Below, in pieces: positions 23,387 through 35,150 of a stretch of DNA of 64,000 bases. The stretch is from Gracilaria domingensis (Eukaryota > Rhodophyta > Florideophyceae > Gracilariales > Gracilariaceae). Positions within the stretch are counted from its first letter, which is position 1. Every line of letters begins with the position of its first letter. Where the stretch lies: the NCBI GenBank assembly GCA_022539475.1, contig VCMS01000022.1, forward strand, positions 949,301 to 1,013,300, written 5' to 3'. A program made the position numbers and the translations under genes. The notes under the pieces are model-generated. The model worked only from the letters and a program-made list of their open reading frames with translations, was not told where the DNA came from and did no database searches.

Positions 23387-25369
23387 TCAAAAGCGACGGA
23401 GGCTGCGGGAGGAAGCACATCGCCTTCATGGGAGACAGCCGCGCGCACACCGTGAGGGTGCGACGCGGCGAGCGACAGCGGCGCGGCGTCGGCAGATGAT
23501 AAAAGACTGCGGAGGTCAGCACCAGAATCGGCACAGGCGATCATCGCCAATAGTCAGCAAGGGGAGGCGTGGCAAGACGCCTCCACAGCATGTGGTCCAA
23601 ATGCTGGGGCTACTACTGCTGTGTATGCCTGCGCGAATACACGCGTCACGTGCCACGTGCGCGGCGTCGTCGTCGTTGAGTCTTCCATACCCCCCGAAAG
23701 ATATGGGGAACCCAGATTATTGCCCCTATTCTATTAAACGATCAAGAAAACGACTGTAGAGACATCCGTATAACAAAAAATTACCACCTTTTTTGAAATA
23801 TGGGGAACCGAGCCGTATGGGGTACGCTATATCGAGTTGATTGACTAAATATGGGGAACCCAGATTGTCTTCTACTTTCCTTGGTAGAAGATGCAATACA
23901 AACCGACCTCGAATGATTCTTTGCATTCTACAAAGGTCTACAGTGGCTGATCCATACCCCAAAAGCACACATGTTTTGGCAATAAAGTTTTCAATTTTTG
24001 TGATCGTCACGAAATATGGGGAACGCGTTTCCGGCACTCTATACAGTTTTCCGGAGATACCGCGTCGGCTGCTGCGCAGTCGTCTTCGCCGAGTTAGGCG
24101 GCCCGCGATGTAGTCGGATGGCACCGACTTCGAGGCACTCGCACTCCCAAGCGCGCACGTGCAGCTTTTATCGCAGGGGGCTGACTCAGTAGGTGCTGTG
24201 TTTGACGTGCAAGTCAGTTCTACGCCCAAGAAACTCCCGTAATTGCTCAACAACCTTCTGAGCAACGACACGCCGTTGCTGAATGCATTCTTTCTGTGCT
24301 CTTTGCACATGCCAGTGAGCGAGAGCTTGGACGCAATTATGGCTAGTTTTAAGAAGAATGACCGTACTAAGGATATACGTTTTTTAATACATCCAAGAAA
24401 GAAGTAGCAAAAGTAAAGAGCACTCAAATTCGAGGCACCGTGGTTAAAAACACAATTAGATGATATTAGGAAAGATAATTAGTGGGCAGAAACTAGTGAA
24501 AGATGAAAAGGTATACATATGAGCGTCCGAAGAGAACTTTGATAGTAGCAAAACGATGATCTAAGCTGAACAAAAGCGCGTGCGACAAGATTAGAAGGCC
24601 GAATTGCTCAGCATTGCTTGCTTGCACTGTATCGTATTGACTTCTTCGATCAAGTGAGGGCGCCATGTTTTGATTGCGCATAGCGAATACGGAAGGGAAG
24701 ATATGGGAAGTGCGGAAAGAGTTGCGGCACATAAGGGGCCATTTTTGACACTGAATGCGAAATGTGGTAGGTTTAAGGACAGAAAGAGTCTTTTGAAGAA
24801 GAGGAGTAAAGAAAAGAGGAAGGTGCTGGAACAGGTGTTGCCGGAGGCAGTCGGGTCTACGTTATTGACTGAGTTTTGGGTAGGGCGTGGCACTGCGAAC
24901 GGCATGCCGGATTTTCAAAGTGCGAGAGGAAAGAAGGATGAGGAGGAATGGGAAGCCGTTTTGGGGCAAGGCGGGTGCACAGTATGTGGGAGAGTTGCCA
25001 CCCGTACTTCTACAGAATAATTTTTCTGGAGATGGAGAAGAAGGATCCGAACGCGTGATGGGCGAGAAGTAGGTGAATAGTGGGGACGGTCGGGAATGGG
25101 AAGTAATGATGGGATGATTGAGGTGAGGTGAGTTGCGATTTGCATCGCAAATCGGAGGAAAATGGAAACGCAAACTAGCACAAGGGCAGATTTGAGAGAG
25201 GGTCGCGGAAAAGCGTGGATGGGGCGGTGCGGCAAAGTAGAACCTCTACAAAAACTAGGAGACCCAAGAATTAAACTGCGCGAGATGGAATTTAATATTC
25301 CAAAATTTCTAAATTTTTTGAATGCCAATCTCTGCCACCCCCTCGCGCGCCCCAAATAGAGCCCAAAAA
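23387..25369. other. Repeat-bearing sequence with one long unassigned frame
   Basis: The word ATATGGGGAAC occurs at 23701, 23798, 23849 and 24014. On the minus strand a 233-codon frame (23726-24427) translates these words as repeated (G/R)SPYF/L, with a Cys-rich middle. I recognise no family, and the frame may be incidental. 24670-25020 (plus, 116 codons) is Lys/Glu-rich without motifs. The upstream part (23390-23690) may hold the lost N-terminus of the phytol-kinase-like gene in other frames. Confidence 0.35.
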
Positions 25370-26687
25370 CCAGCTTAGTTTCCGAAGCGAACAGACTATA
25401 TTCCACTTTGCAGAACAAAGACGAAGAAGAGTAGAATTTTATCGCAAGTACTTCGCAAATTTTAACCAGCCTCTCGCAAAATGGTACAAGTACCTCTACC
25501 ATGAAAACCCTATGATGCTAATCCTCTGTTACAAACAGGTATATTTTCCTAAGAGTTTCCTTTTTAAAGGCACCGGTTACACTGAGTCTTCTAACCACCG
25601 ATATCAGAAGCTCGTACTCGGTCGGAGAGTACCTCTCTCTGAGGTTCTCTCGGAGGTGAGTAGGATAACTTCGCGACTCGAGGAGGAAAGGAAGGTCCGG
25701 AACACGGCTGACCAAACAGCTTTGTGTAACAAACTCGCTACAGCCCAACTTCCACTGACAACAAAAGCTCGAGAGGAGCTCGTAGCACGTGTGCCTCCTT
25801 ACGCCATCAAGAGATTCCTCACAACTAGCGTGAAGGGAGCTTCTCTGTATTATATATCCAATGTTAGCGTGCAGCGTTGTATGGGTACAAACTGGCGCAT
25901 CTTCGAAGTGGATCCTGAGGATCTGCACCTGGGAGACACGCAAACAATCACGATTGTTACCGTACCCCGCATACCAAGCCGTTCCTATCCAAATGATGTA
26001 GAGTCACAGCTCGTTCTTTTATACTCTCACGGAACTACTTTGCACTGGTGTTGCAATTGCAATCGATCCATCTCTGACGGACTACCCTGTTCACATATCA
26101 CGCGCATAAGTACTGTGTACAACGACATATGTCAGCGATGATCCGATATTGCAAGCGTGGTGGCCCACAGGTTCCGTCTTGAGGATCTCTTTCACCCCTA
26201 CTGGTTCCGTGAGTCCTCTTCATAGGGCATAGATCATATACAAGGCCTTCGCTCCCAGATGGGAGCCATTGGAGTCCAAGTCCTCGGAGAGATTGAGGAC
26301 CTTCGCCGGAGTCCAGTGCAAAATGAAACTACCGCCAACCGCATTTAGAAGCTCCTGAACGGTAGAACGCTCGATCAGTATCAGGACGAAATTCACTAGG
26401 AGCGAAAGAAGAAGCTTACCAAATTCACTTCTTGTTCAAATTCTCGCGCAATAACGGAACAGATGCATCGTGTTGCCTATGGATATGAACGAACAGCCCT
26501 CTTTCGGCTTCGACAGTACCTAAAGGTCGGGTTAGCACGACTAAATGCCGGAAAGGACCCCTGTGACAACGCAATGCTTATTCCTTCCTCGGAGGGAGCT
26601 AGAAAAAAGTTGAACACAGTGCTTGGTGCAGCCAAAGAACCGCAAGCCGCGAATTTGTCCAAAGTTATGAACCCAACTGAGGAGAAA
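25370..26687 (+). pseudogene. MULE transposase, C-terminal half with SWIM zinc finger
   Basis: The frame opens before 25395 (FHFAEQRRRRVEFYRKYF) and reads through 26141. It includes TESSNHRYQKLVLGRRVPLS, equivalent to the helical region after the DDE core, and a SWIM finger, WCCNCNRSISDGLPCSHI, with the CxCx(n)CxH spacing. Stops follow at 26139-26141 and at several points to 26460, after which 26463-26687 is open again. The N-terminal catalytic half is absent here. The downstream end is displaced by an LTR insertion. It belongs to the same broad family as the element at 9.3-13.3 kb; whether they are one element separated by rearrangement cannot be judged by eye. Confidence 0.75.
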
Positions 26688-27652
26688 TGTGATGCAAAAC
26701 CCGGCGACGGGAAATAGACACAGGAAATTCAAGATCCTGCTCCCAAAGGGGATGGAAGCTCGGCTGTAGAGCGCCTGAAGCCATCTAGGACCTGGGTGTA
26801 AAGCCAGTAGTGGGCTGAGGTAGAACCTACAGGGTGAGATGGAGAAGCCGGAACGGCGAGGAAAACCCAGAGGAAAGATGTAGGAAGCGGAGGAATACTC
26901 CAGAGAGTGTGCTGTAGACTCCGAGAGGAGGCGTAGCCGATAGAAAAAAAGGAGAAAAGTGATCCCAAGGAAGGGAGTCGAGGGCCGTGCGCAAGCAGGC
27001 AACATGCCCGAAAGACAGGAAAAACAAAAGAGAAACAACAAAAGAACCCAATACTGGGGCGGAAATCTGTCCTGCAATCAGGAGTAGTAAGCACACAAAA
27101 AGGTCAACACACACTGGGTACACAGAGATCCTGAAGTGTCCCAACGGAGATATGCACACTTAAACCTCTTGGGATGACCCTCCGGGCGGAGTAGTACACC
27201 GGCAAGGGCAGTAGTGCTTAGAGCCCACACTCAAGATGAATCTCAAGTGTTCCCACTTTCGAGTGGCAGTTCTCAAAGCGTGACTTGGTTGACTTTTACT
27301 GTGGGATGGGCGGCGGTGGTCGCACCGGCCTAAGTAGTCACTAGGATAAATTATCCTAATTAATTAAAGTGGTGCACAACCGATACGGGTTGCACACGTG
27401 CACGGACCCACTGTCAGGGTGTGACACAATTAACTAATTAAAACTACTAATTTCCACTCACTGGAGTCCACTCATTAACACTCACACGTGTCCGTACCCC
27501 CTACTCGGGTAAATGTCAGCACTCCCTCCACCGACCAACGGTACTACCCCAGGAGGGGTTGCATCTCATAATACCCGCGGCCACGTGCACTGGCGCATCA
27601 CTCTATATGAAGAGTATTATTCCAAGTACACCCGAAATGGGTTTGCTCTACA
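26688..27652 (-). mobile_element. Solo LTR (E) of the gypsy family
   Basis: About 965 bp starting TGTGATGCAAAACCC and ending GGTTTGCTCTACA, the same terminal pattern and length as the LTRs of elements A, B and D. Internal landmarks shared with them include the A-rich stretch around 27010-27050. The flanking bases are AGAAA and GGAAA, an imperfect 5-bp target duplication. It interrupts the MULE reading frame (GAG-GAG-AAA | TAT-AAG-CAG), which is restored when the LTR and one target copy are removed. No internal retrotransposon sequence remains, so the element was reduced by LTR-LTR recombination. Confidence 0.8.
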
Positions 27653-27864
27653 GGAAATATAAGCAGCGAAGACGGAAAATGTCCAACCTAGAGAAAGCTG
27701 GGCCTGCAAAGAAGCGGAGCAAAAACGTAGAAACCGGTCCTCCGTGTCAAACTCTGGGTTTCCAGAAGACTCGAGATCAAGTGGAGAGCGCGCTCAACAT
27801 GGCTTTCGCGATCTTTGTCCATCCAGGCAAGCAGTATGCTTCGATAAGAAAAGCGGAAAAGTAG
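27653..27864 (+). pseudogene. End of the interrupted MULE transposase
   Basis: Continuation of the frame broken by the LTR. It is a basic tail (KYKQRRRKM, GPAKKRSKNV) that looks like a nuclear localisation signal, ending in a TAG at 27862-27864. Confidence 0.6.
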
Positions 27865-27889
27865 ACTTTGCAACGCGCAGCAAGTCGGG

Positions 27890-29425
27890 GACCGAAGAGC
27901 GACACAACGAGCAAGCTTCAGAACGAGCCGAGCGAGCCAGACGATAAAGATTTCAATGCGAAGCAAGCCACAGCAACCCGCAGGACCAGGCGAAGCGAGC
28001 TGCGGAGCGACACGAGCAAACGAAGAAGGCGCTCGAAACAAGCGAGCGAAACAAGCGAGCGAAGCGAGCCATCGACGCAATCGAGCGAGCCACGAGAGGT
28101 CTCTCAGCAAGCGAGGGAAGCGAGCGAACCCAGCGACACCACTTAGAGAAACGAAGAAGCCAGAAGAGATACGATTCCACCAGCAAAAACAGGAGACGAA
28201 AACCAGCACTCGAAACCAGCGAACAGAAAGAGCCGGCCCAACAAGCAACCGCAGCGAGCAATAAAGGCAAACGAGCGACGCCAAGGAGCAAAGCGAGCGA
28301 GCAAGGACAGCAAGGGAGGCCAGCGAGCGGCACAAGCGAGCCAGGTTAGCAGGGCAAGCGTGGGAGGGTGAGGAGCAAGCGAAAAGAGCGAGCTGAATTA
28401 GCCAGCAAAAAAGGCCAACGAACCCCACGAGCGAAACAAGCGAATGGCAACGAGAGAACAACACGAGTAAGCGAACGACACGAGCGCGCAAACGACACGA
28501 GCGAGCAAAAGGAACGAGCGAGCGAAACAAGGGCGCGACACGAGCGAGCAACAAGCGCGAACTACAAGAGCCGGTGACAGGAGCGAGCGACACAAACGTG
28601 CTCTTAGAGCGAGCGAAACTAGCCACTGAATGCCGCGAGCGACACGAAAAGAGAAAACGAGCGAGCGAAACGACTCGCGACACGAGCGAAAAACACGACT
28701 AAGCGAGGAAATCGACCCAGCGACACGAGCGAACGACACGAGATAACGACAGGGAGAGCAACAAGAGCGAGCGACAAGTGCGAGCAAGGCGTGCAAAAGA
28801 CACAAGCCAGCGACAGCAGCTAGCAATGTGAGCAATCGATGCGAGCGAGGGGAAGAAGCGAGGGGCAAGAATGCGCGCCACAGGCAAGCAAAACGATCGG
28901 GGAAAGCCTGCGCGCAACACGACGAAAGACGAAAACAATGGTCAATAGCAAGTGATGCGAGCGAAAGACAAGCACGAGAGAAGCTAATGACAAGGCCAAG
29001 CGCTGCGAGCAACTCACAAGAGCAAACAAGGCGATCTAGTCAAGCAAGCAGGCGAGATAAGCGTAGTGGGCAGTTTATAAAAGCGCGCGGTCTTTGATGG
29101 TAAGCAGCAGAAAACTACTAAGTGTTCTGCTTTAGAGACGTCAGATGTCAATTGAAGCCTCATATGAAAGCTCTTGGGGTCGCATCTCGGACGATATGCG
29201 ACGAGATCACGGGATATGATCTTATCGCATTCCGTCAGCAACACGACGAGGAGCTAGAGCAAATGAGCTGTTGAGTTGACGAGGAGCTGTGACATGTGAA
29301 ACTTTAATTGGGTCTCTTATTAAGTAATTACTTGGCGAGGAGCCCCTGTCTACAACAAGAGAATTTGAGGGTGTTTTGGCACTTCTCACCCATGCCGTAC
29401 ACTCTCCAGCGCCCCAAAGAGGCAA
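27890..29425 (-). repeat. Dispersed repeat with CGCTCGCT-rich tail, copy 2 (inverted)
   Basis: Inverted relative of the repeat at 7850-9240. The conserved head is 29075-29425 and the low-complexity tail (GCGAGCGA-like words, A/G-rich on the plus strand) is 27890-29070. The two tails share words and strand asymmetry but not a clear register, so the tail evolves quickly. Frames of more than 100 codons within it (for example 27688-28683 minus) are not credible genes. Confidence 0.75.
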
Positions 29426-30005
29426 ACAGTAGATGTCGGGCAAAACACCGCAAGTGATTTTTGGGCGAAACTAAAACTCGGTTTTTATTAGTGAACTTTC
29501 AGTTTTGTTCGCTCGGTTATGAGTTCTTTTTGAGACGGGTATATTTGAACGGCTAGCCGTCCGAATGCAACACTAATGTGTTGTCTAGTGTTTGTGTCCG
29601 GTTTGGCGTCATTTTGCTTCTCTAAGCCCAGAATAGGATTGAAATTTACAGCTCTTATTTCGTATCATCTGTGGGATTGAATTCGGATTTGTTCGGACTT
29701 TCTGCGCCGTGTCCGAAATGAAAGAGGCCTGGTCATCGCTCCTCGAATGGTGACGACGGAGAGGGACACGTAACAAATGACGCAGTCACAGAAGCTAGGC
29801 GCCAACGGTCAAAACCGCCTACCCCTGATGATCGCATGAAGGAATGAATCATTCATTAGGTCTTCTTAATTAACGATTTCTGGCCTTCCCGGCTAAGACC
29901 TCAAAATCAGACCGTTTCGTATTTTTGAAATAAGGGCCAATCCTTACATCGTTCGTACACGTACACATTCGACACATTGTCGTTCTCCCACAACTTCCTC
30001 CCAAC
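29426..30005. other. 5' flank of the PIF/Harbinger-like gene
   Basis: No gene seen. CACATTCGACACATTG and CCTCCCAACATG lead into the start codon at 30006, but no clear TATA element was found. Confidence 0.35.
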
Positions 30006-31243
30006 ATGGGAGACTCTGACAAAGTACTGCTCCCTTCTCTCCTCTGGGAGCAAATGCAACGAACTGTGAATCATACTCAAACCCTCATAAACCAGGGAGC
30101 ACTTTTAAACTATTCACTGCACTCCACCGATGAAAAAGCGGAGGACCCAGAGTATCATGAAGGTCCTGGACGCGCCAATTCCTTGACAGGCTCAAAGGCA
30201 CTCTATGCAAGAAGGGAGTTACAAAATCTGTATGATAAAATTCGAAACAAAGATCTGGACGTAACATTGTTTGACAAAACAATTCACATGAGCAGGGAAT
30301 GCTTTGATGATCTTTTTGAGCTGGCGTGTCAACCTCTTGATGCCCCTATAGATGTGCGACACGAACATGAAGGGCAGCATCGTCTTCCTCGTCGTCGGAG
30401 ACTAGGCGGGAAGGAAATGTGGTTCATGTTACTCGATTTATACCGTGGATCTAACGAGGGAGGTCTGGGTGTAGAACGTGTTGGAATCGCTACAGTGTAT
30501 CAACTGGTACAATTTCGAATTACTTTAGGCACGTTCTCTTTGCAGTTTACAAAACCTTGAGCGCAATCGAACCTAAACTAATCCAGTGGTCTACAGCACA
30601 GCAACGCGCCGATGTAGAGGGGCTTATTATAGGCTTCCCTAAATGTGTGTTCTTTCTCGACTGGACCAAAAATCGCTGATGGAGACCAGGGGATAGATCG
30701 GAACAAGAACGAGCTTATGATGGGTACAAAAGCGGACACCGGTGGTCAATTCTTTTGTATTGTGATCTGTTTGGCCGCTTCATAAGGTTGGAGATCTCCG
30801 ACAACGGTGCCGAGAGCGACAGAAACATGTATACTTCTTCTGAAGTTTATCGAAACAGAGAAGCATTTCTCTCCCCTGAACAGCATGGAATGGCCGACGT
30901 GGGTTTCGTAGGTAGTGGGGCCCTGGTCGTGCCTTATAAACGGAACGAGAGTACTAGTTGGATGTATCGTACGCTTTACAATACCTACATCAGGATGCAG
31001 AGAATGGTCAACGAATGGGGCATAGAATATATCAACAATAGGTATCGTTTATTCTTACGAAAGTGACCCTTTGAGAAGGATCTCTTTCCGATGGCATACA
31101 CAATAGCCGCGTTGCTTTGTGACTGGATCTTCCGAAGGCGTGGTTTCGCTCTTCAACCCTGCAGTAGATATGAGGCAAAGCTCGCAAGACACGCAGCGCG
31201 GCAAGAAGATAAAATAGATATAGTTTTGTGTGAAAGGTTTTAG
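30006..31243 (+). pseudogene. PIF/Harbinger (DDE_Tnp_4) transposase, broken
   Basis: The ATG at 30006 begins a frame with a charged N-terminal part and RLPRRRRLGGKEMWFMLLDLYRGSN, the helix-turn-helix region of the family. A frameshift near 30525 leads to AVYKTLSAIEPKLIQW and the first catalytic Asp in CVFFLDWTKNR. A TGA follows at 30677-30679. Then come RPGDRSEQERAYDGYKSGHR, LFGRFIRLEIS, the second acidic site in MADVGFVGSGALVVPYKR, and the last one in the NEWGIEYINNRYRLF helix. A second TGA (31064-31066) precedes the usual basic end (DWIFRRRGFALQP). Inactive through one frameshift and two stops. Confidence 0.85.
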
Positions 31244-32790
31244 TCGCTCGTTAAGCCCCGACTGCAACAATATGCAACGGGAAGAGCCTTCGAGAACGAG
31301 AAAAGCGAGAGCGCTAAGGTCATGGAGTGGAAAACTGCTGTGCAGCTACCCTTCACTAAGCGACACTTCCTTTACTTCCTCTCCGCTTACCTACGTCGTT
31401 CGCGCCACCTCCGCGAGACCATCCGGGGAAGCGGCTGCACCACTTTCGTCACATAAACGAACGAGTTAGGAGTCTATGGTCAGAGGCTCCGAAGGTAATT
31501 CCGGTGGTAGAAACGTTTCCGGTTGGGCCACTTGGAGGTTGTTGCTCTCGGCAAATAGAGATACGAGAAGTCCAAAGTGCTCGCTTTGACGACGTTGTAG
31601 CGTAGAGCTGGCTATAGCAGCGTTGGCTACACGGGTCTGGGCTCGCAGATTCTGCAGTTCTGCCGTGGTACGTCTGCGCTCTCTCGCAATACGTTCCGAC
31701 TCACGGGGGTGTTGTTGCGTTCGTACGTTTGTTGCTTTTAAGGGTTCCGTTTCCGTTTATCGGCGCGCGATTCATGATTTCTTTGTATCACTCGTGCAGC
31801 CTCCCCTTCGGATGTGAGGCTTCACCTTGATGCGGTGTGAAGGTAGTCCAATACGGCTTGATCCAAGAGATGCGTAGCGTCGTTTTAAATCCCTCGCGGG
31901 GCAGCAACCGGTTCATCATCGTCCTTTGTACGAACCTCGGCTATGATCGTTATCCTCTTGGCAATATCGCCAAGAGAATTTATAACGTTCCGGACATTTT
32001 CGGCAGTAATGTTCGCCATATGGTCTCTTCTCCAGCTCATACCATACATCCGAGTTTCCTCCACTATGGATGCGTCTGTTACATGGCGTTGCTGAGCACT
32101 GTTTGCGACGGGCGCGCACGTGTTATCCAGCGACTTTTGCTCCTGCATTGGAGCTCCATTTGAAATCAGAGCACGCAAGACCCATTGCTTCTCTACTTCA
32201 TTCATCACAAATCGTTGTAAGTTGCGCGGCGCTGTTCAAGAATGCCATCGGGGTGCGCACTGCGCGAAGGAAGCAGTAGAAGCTTCATGATTGAGTTGCC
32301 TTTGTGTGCGAGGGGGATTATTGGGTACGACGGTTCTATCTCTGGCATTTGATTCGTCGCGAGATGCAACTATTTCACCTGACAATTTGTCGGTGATCTA
32401 AGTCTTGATCTGGTAACTGGGGCAAACCCCTGGCATTTAAGCTAAGGGTTCGATGGGCTCCAGGCAGCTCCTTGTTTCTTTTCTTATTTTGAAACAAGAA
32501 AAAAGCGGCCTTCGGCCGCACGTGGCGTTTCGCGGCGCGGCCGAATGGTTTACCCAACACTGCAGCAAAAACAGTATTGAAAACCAACGAAAGTGTGCGC
32601 TACTGAAATTATCTGCTTTTTGAATACAGCGTTAAAATCTACATTGATTGCTCTGTCTTTGGCGTATTCGATCTTCTCATCGATACACCAATGAAACCCA
32701 TGAAGCTAGACGTCATCCAAATATAGCACAATTTCATTTTTCTGTTTAGGAATTGCAATCACTGTATTCATGTGCAAAGATACGATGGAT
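31244..32790. other. Unassigned; possible second frame of the PIF/Harbinger element
   Basis: On the minus strand 31885-32208 (107 codons, MMNEVEKQWVLRAL...) continues through several stops to about 31450, with coiled-coil-like sequence (RTTAELQNLRAQTRVANAAI). Its place and opposite orientation suit the Myb/SANT-like partner that PIF elements often carry, but I do not see the Myb tryptophans. A GC-rich hairpin (GCGGCCTTCGGCCGC, about 32505-32520) and its A/T-rich neighbour are structural only. 32590-32790 holds nothing evident. Confidence 0.35.
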
Positions 32791-33503
32791 TTTAAAGTAA
32801 ACAGAGCAACGATGTGAGCCAAAGTAATGATGGGACTTACTGTAGACTGTTTTGTTTACATTTTTAACATGACTGCGTATACGTAAGCACAATGTGTGAG
32901 CCATGTTCAAGAAGTGACTCACTTTGGACCATTTCGTTGAATTTGCTTATTGTGACTGCGTGAACGTAAGCCCAATGTGAGCCATGTTAAAGAAGAAGCT
33001 CACTGCAGAGCATTTTGTTCAACTTGCCTAGTGTGATTGGGTATACGTAAGCAAAATGTAAACGAATTTGAAGACGGGGCTCACTTTAGACCATTTCATT
33101 GAATTTGCTGAAAGTAACAGCGCATACGTACGCACAAAGTGAGACATGCCCAAGAAATGACTCACTGTAGACCATTTAGTTTAATTTGCTTAGTGTGATA
33201 GCATATACGTAACCACAATGTAAGCCAAGTGAATGCAAATACTCACTGCAGAGCATTGTAATGGCGTATAAGAAAGCACAATGTGATCCAAAATAATGCT
33301 GTGACTAACTGTAGACCGTTGGGTTGAATTTGTTTGGCATGATTGCCTATTAGTAAGCACAATGTGAACCATGTTAGAGAAGTGAATCACTGTACACCAT
33401 TTCGTTGAATTTGCTTAGTGTAACGGCGAATAAGTAAGGAAACCACCATGTGAGCCATGTTGAAGAAATGACTAACTGTAGACCATTCCGTTGAATTTGC
33501 TTA
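32791..33503. repeat. 81-bp satellite array, left part
   Basis: The word G(A/T)(C/T)TGCGTATACGTAAGC and its variants recur at 32871, 32954, 33035, 33116, 33197, 33260, 33341 and 33422. The spacing is 81-83 bp apart from one 63-bp unit. Each monomer also carries AATGTGAGCCATGTT, GACTCACTGTAGACCATTT and GTTGAATTTGCTTAGTGT. Units differ by roughly 10-25 percent, so the array is old. No protein is encoded. Confidence 0.85.
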
Positions 33504-34470
33504 TGTAGAGCAAAACCCCAGCGATGGGATCGTCTCTCAAGGCGTTCGAGTCCTTGCCCTCTAGACGAGGTGAACTCAGTGGTGAGCCCTCCGAACACGG
33601 ATAGTGCGGGTGTAAGACCGCCCGTGGTACGGGATATACCTACGGAGGTTGAGGGGTGAACGGGCCTGATCCAGGAATCCGGCGAAAAGTGACGGAATGG
33701 TCGAGAAGGAAGGTACCGTAGAGCGGTGTAAGCCCTAGGCAAAAGGGGGAAAAAGAAGGGAAACCAAAGGGGGAAAAGAGAGGAATTCCGCGGCGGGACG
33801 TGCGGCAAGCGGCAACAGACCCGGCGCCGGGAGACGACGGTGTGTATTAAGCCCACGCGGCACAACTCTATACAGAGATGGAAACGCTACCAATTGTGGT
33901 GAGAGCAGTACAACTGCACAAATAAGAAACAAGAACAGTCCGAAGACACGGAATAAAACAGCCCGAAGGCACGGCCACAATGGTCAGTATTGCCTGAGTG
34001 ATCCCGAGGAATGAAGCTAATTCGTACCGTACGCGGTGACCCTCCGGAGGGAGTTGTGCACTTCGCGCAGGCGAACTAGTTCAGAGCCGAGCTCGGTTAC
34101 CCTTCACTGAGGGGCGGAGGTGGCCGCGACGTGACTTAAACGAAATTAAACTAAATTAAATAAATAAAGTGCACGCCTGTGCAAGTCCACACACGTGGAA
34201 GGTGTGCAACCCGCGGCAGCGGCCAGTAAACTATTCGACTATCGAACCAAATTCACCTGTGAAAGGGTCAAAATAACTACGCGCGTACACGCGACCATTC
34301 AGTGATAACCTGCCATTGCTGGCGCGAACCCCAGGAGGTACGAAATAAAATTAGCCAGAAATCCCCAAAATTGGGCCATTCTTCATACAACTTTCCATGA
34401 CGGATACGTCTCGCATGGCGAGTTATGAAGCACTATCGTCAACGATTCCGCGCACTCGCGTTGTCCTACA
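33504..34470 (-). mobile_element. Solo LTR (D) of the gypsy family
   Basis: A 967-bp unit starting TGTAGAGCAAAACCCC and ending GTTGTCCTACA. It is diverged from the LTRs of A and B but colinear with them (ATATACCTACGGAGG, CACAACTCTATACAGAG, CCAAAATTGGG). A perfect target duplication, GCTTA, lies at 33499-33503 and 34471-34475. The two flanks rejoin into one satellite monomer, which proves the insertion site. No internal sequence remains. Confidence 0.9.
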
Positions 34471-34475
34471 GCTTA

Positions 34476-34665
34476 GTGTGACTGCGTAAACGTAAGCACG
34501 AAGTGAGCCATGTTGAAGAAGGGGCTCACTATAGACCATTTCGTTGAATTTGCTGAGTGTAACGGCGTATAGGTAGGGATAATGTGAGCCATGTTGAAGA
34601 AGTGACTCAATGTAGACCATTTCTTTCAATTCGTTTACAGTGACGTTTGCAGCTACAATATAGAA
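34476..34665. repeat. 81-bp satellite array, right part
   Basis: Continuation of the array beyond the solo LTR, with monomer landmarks at 34480, 34561 and 34642 (81-bp steps). It fades into unique sequence after the last partial unit. Confidence 0.8.
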
Positions 34666-35150
34666 CGAGCAAATTTTGATTTCAAAGCTATCCTGTATAT
34701 GACGATTTCCTCTGAGGCCTTTCTGAACAGACTGAAACGTTTGGATTACTTTAATTCTGCAGATGGTTGCTTCCAGTGTAGGTGCTGCACATTCCAGAGC
34801 TTAGCACATGATGAGATGTGTCGTGATAAAATCCTACGCGTTGACTACTAGCCACATCAACCATCTCGAGCCCTATAAGAGGAACACCGAGACCAAAAAT
34901 CACTGGATCGATGCCCAGACCTCACCAACTCCCCTGTTCAGCAACTGAGCACTCCCTACGTCGGCCCCACCACGTCGCCGTTCTGCCGCATCTCTGCTTC
35001 TTTTACTTCTACCAGCCCTTTACGTTCCCTTTCCCTTCCCTTCCTTTCTGCCCCTCACCGTCCCCCGCCGCCCCATTCTGAACAGCCTCCTTTCCGCCTC
35101 CTCTCCGTGCCGTCTTCTCTCCGTTCCCATACGCTCCTTACTCGTTCAGG
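34666..35150. other. Possible promoter region of the following frame
   Basis: CCCTATAAGA at 34871-34880 could be a TATA element. It is followed by about 250 bp of very C/T-rich plus-strand sequence (34980-35145) leading to the ATG at 35151. Pyrimidine-rich leaders of this kind fit a real transcription unit, but this is inference. Confidence 0.35.

Noticed and set aside
32505-32520. Bacterial-type terminator hairpin (GCGGCC TTC GGCCGC)
   Set aside because: The window is eukaryotic, and no gene ends there; a GC palindrome alone is not evidence of a terminator.
32871-34642. CRISPR-like array with regular 81-bp spacing
   Set aside because: The whole 81-bp unit is repeated with gradual divergence. 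There are no invariant short repeats separated by unique spacers, and the context is eukaryotic.
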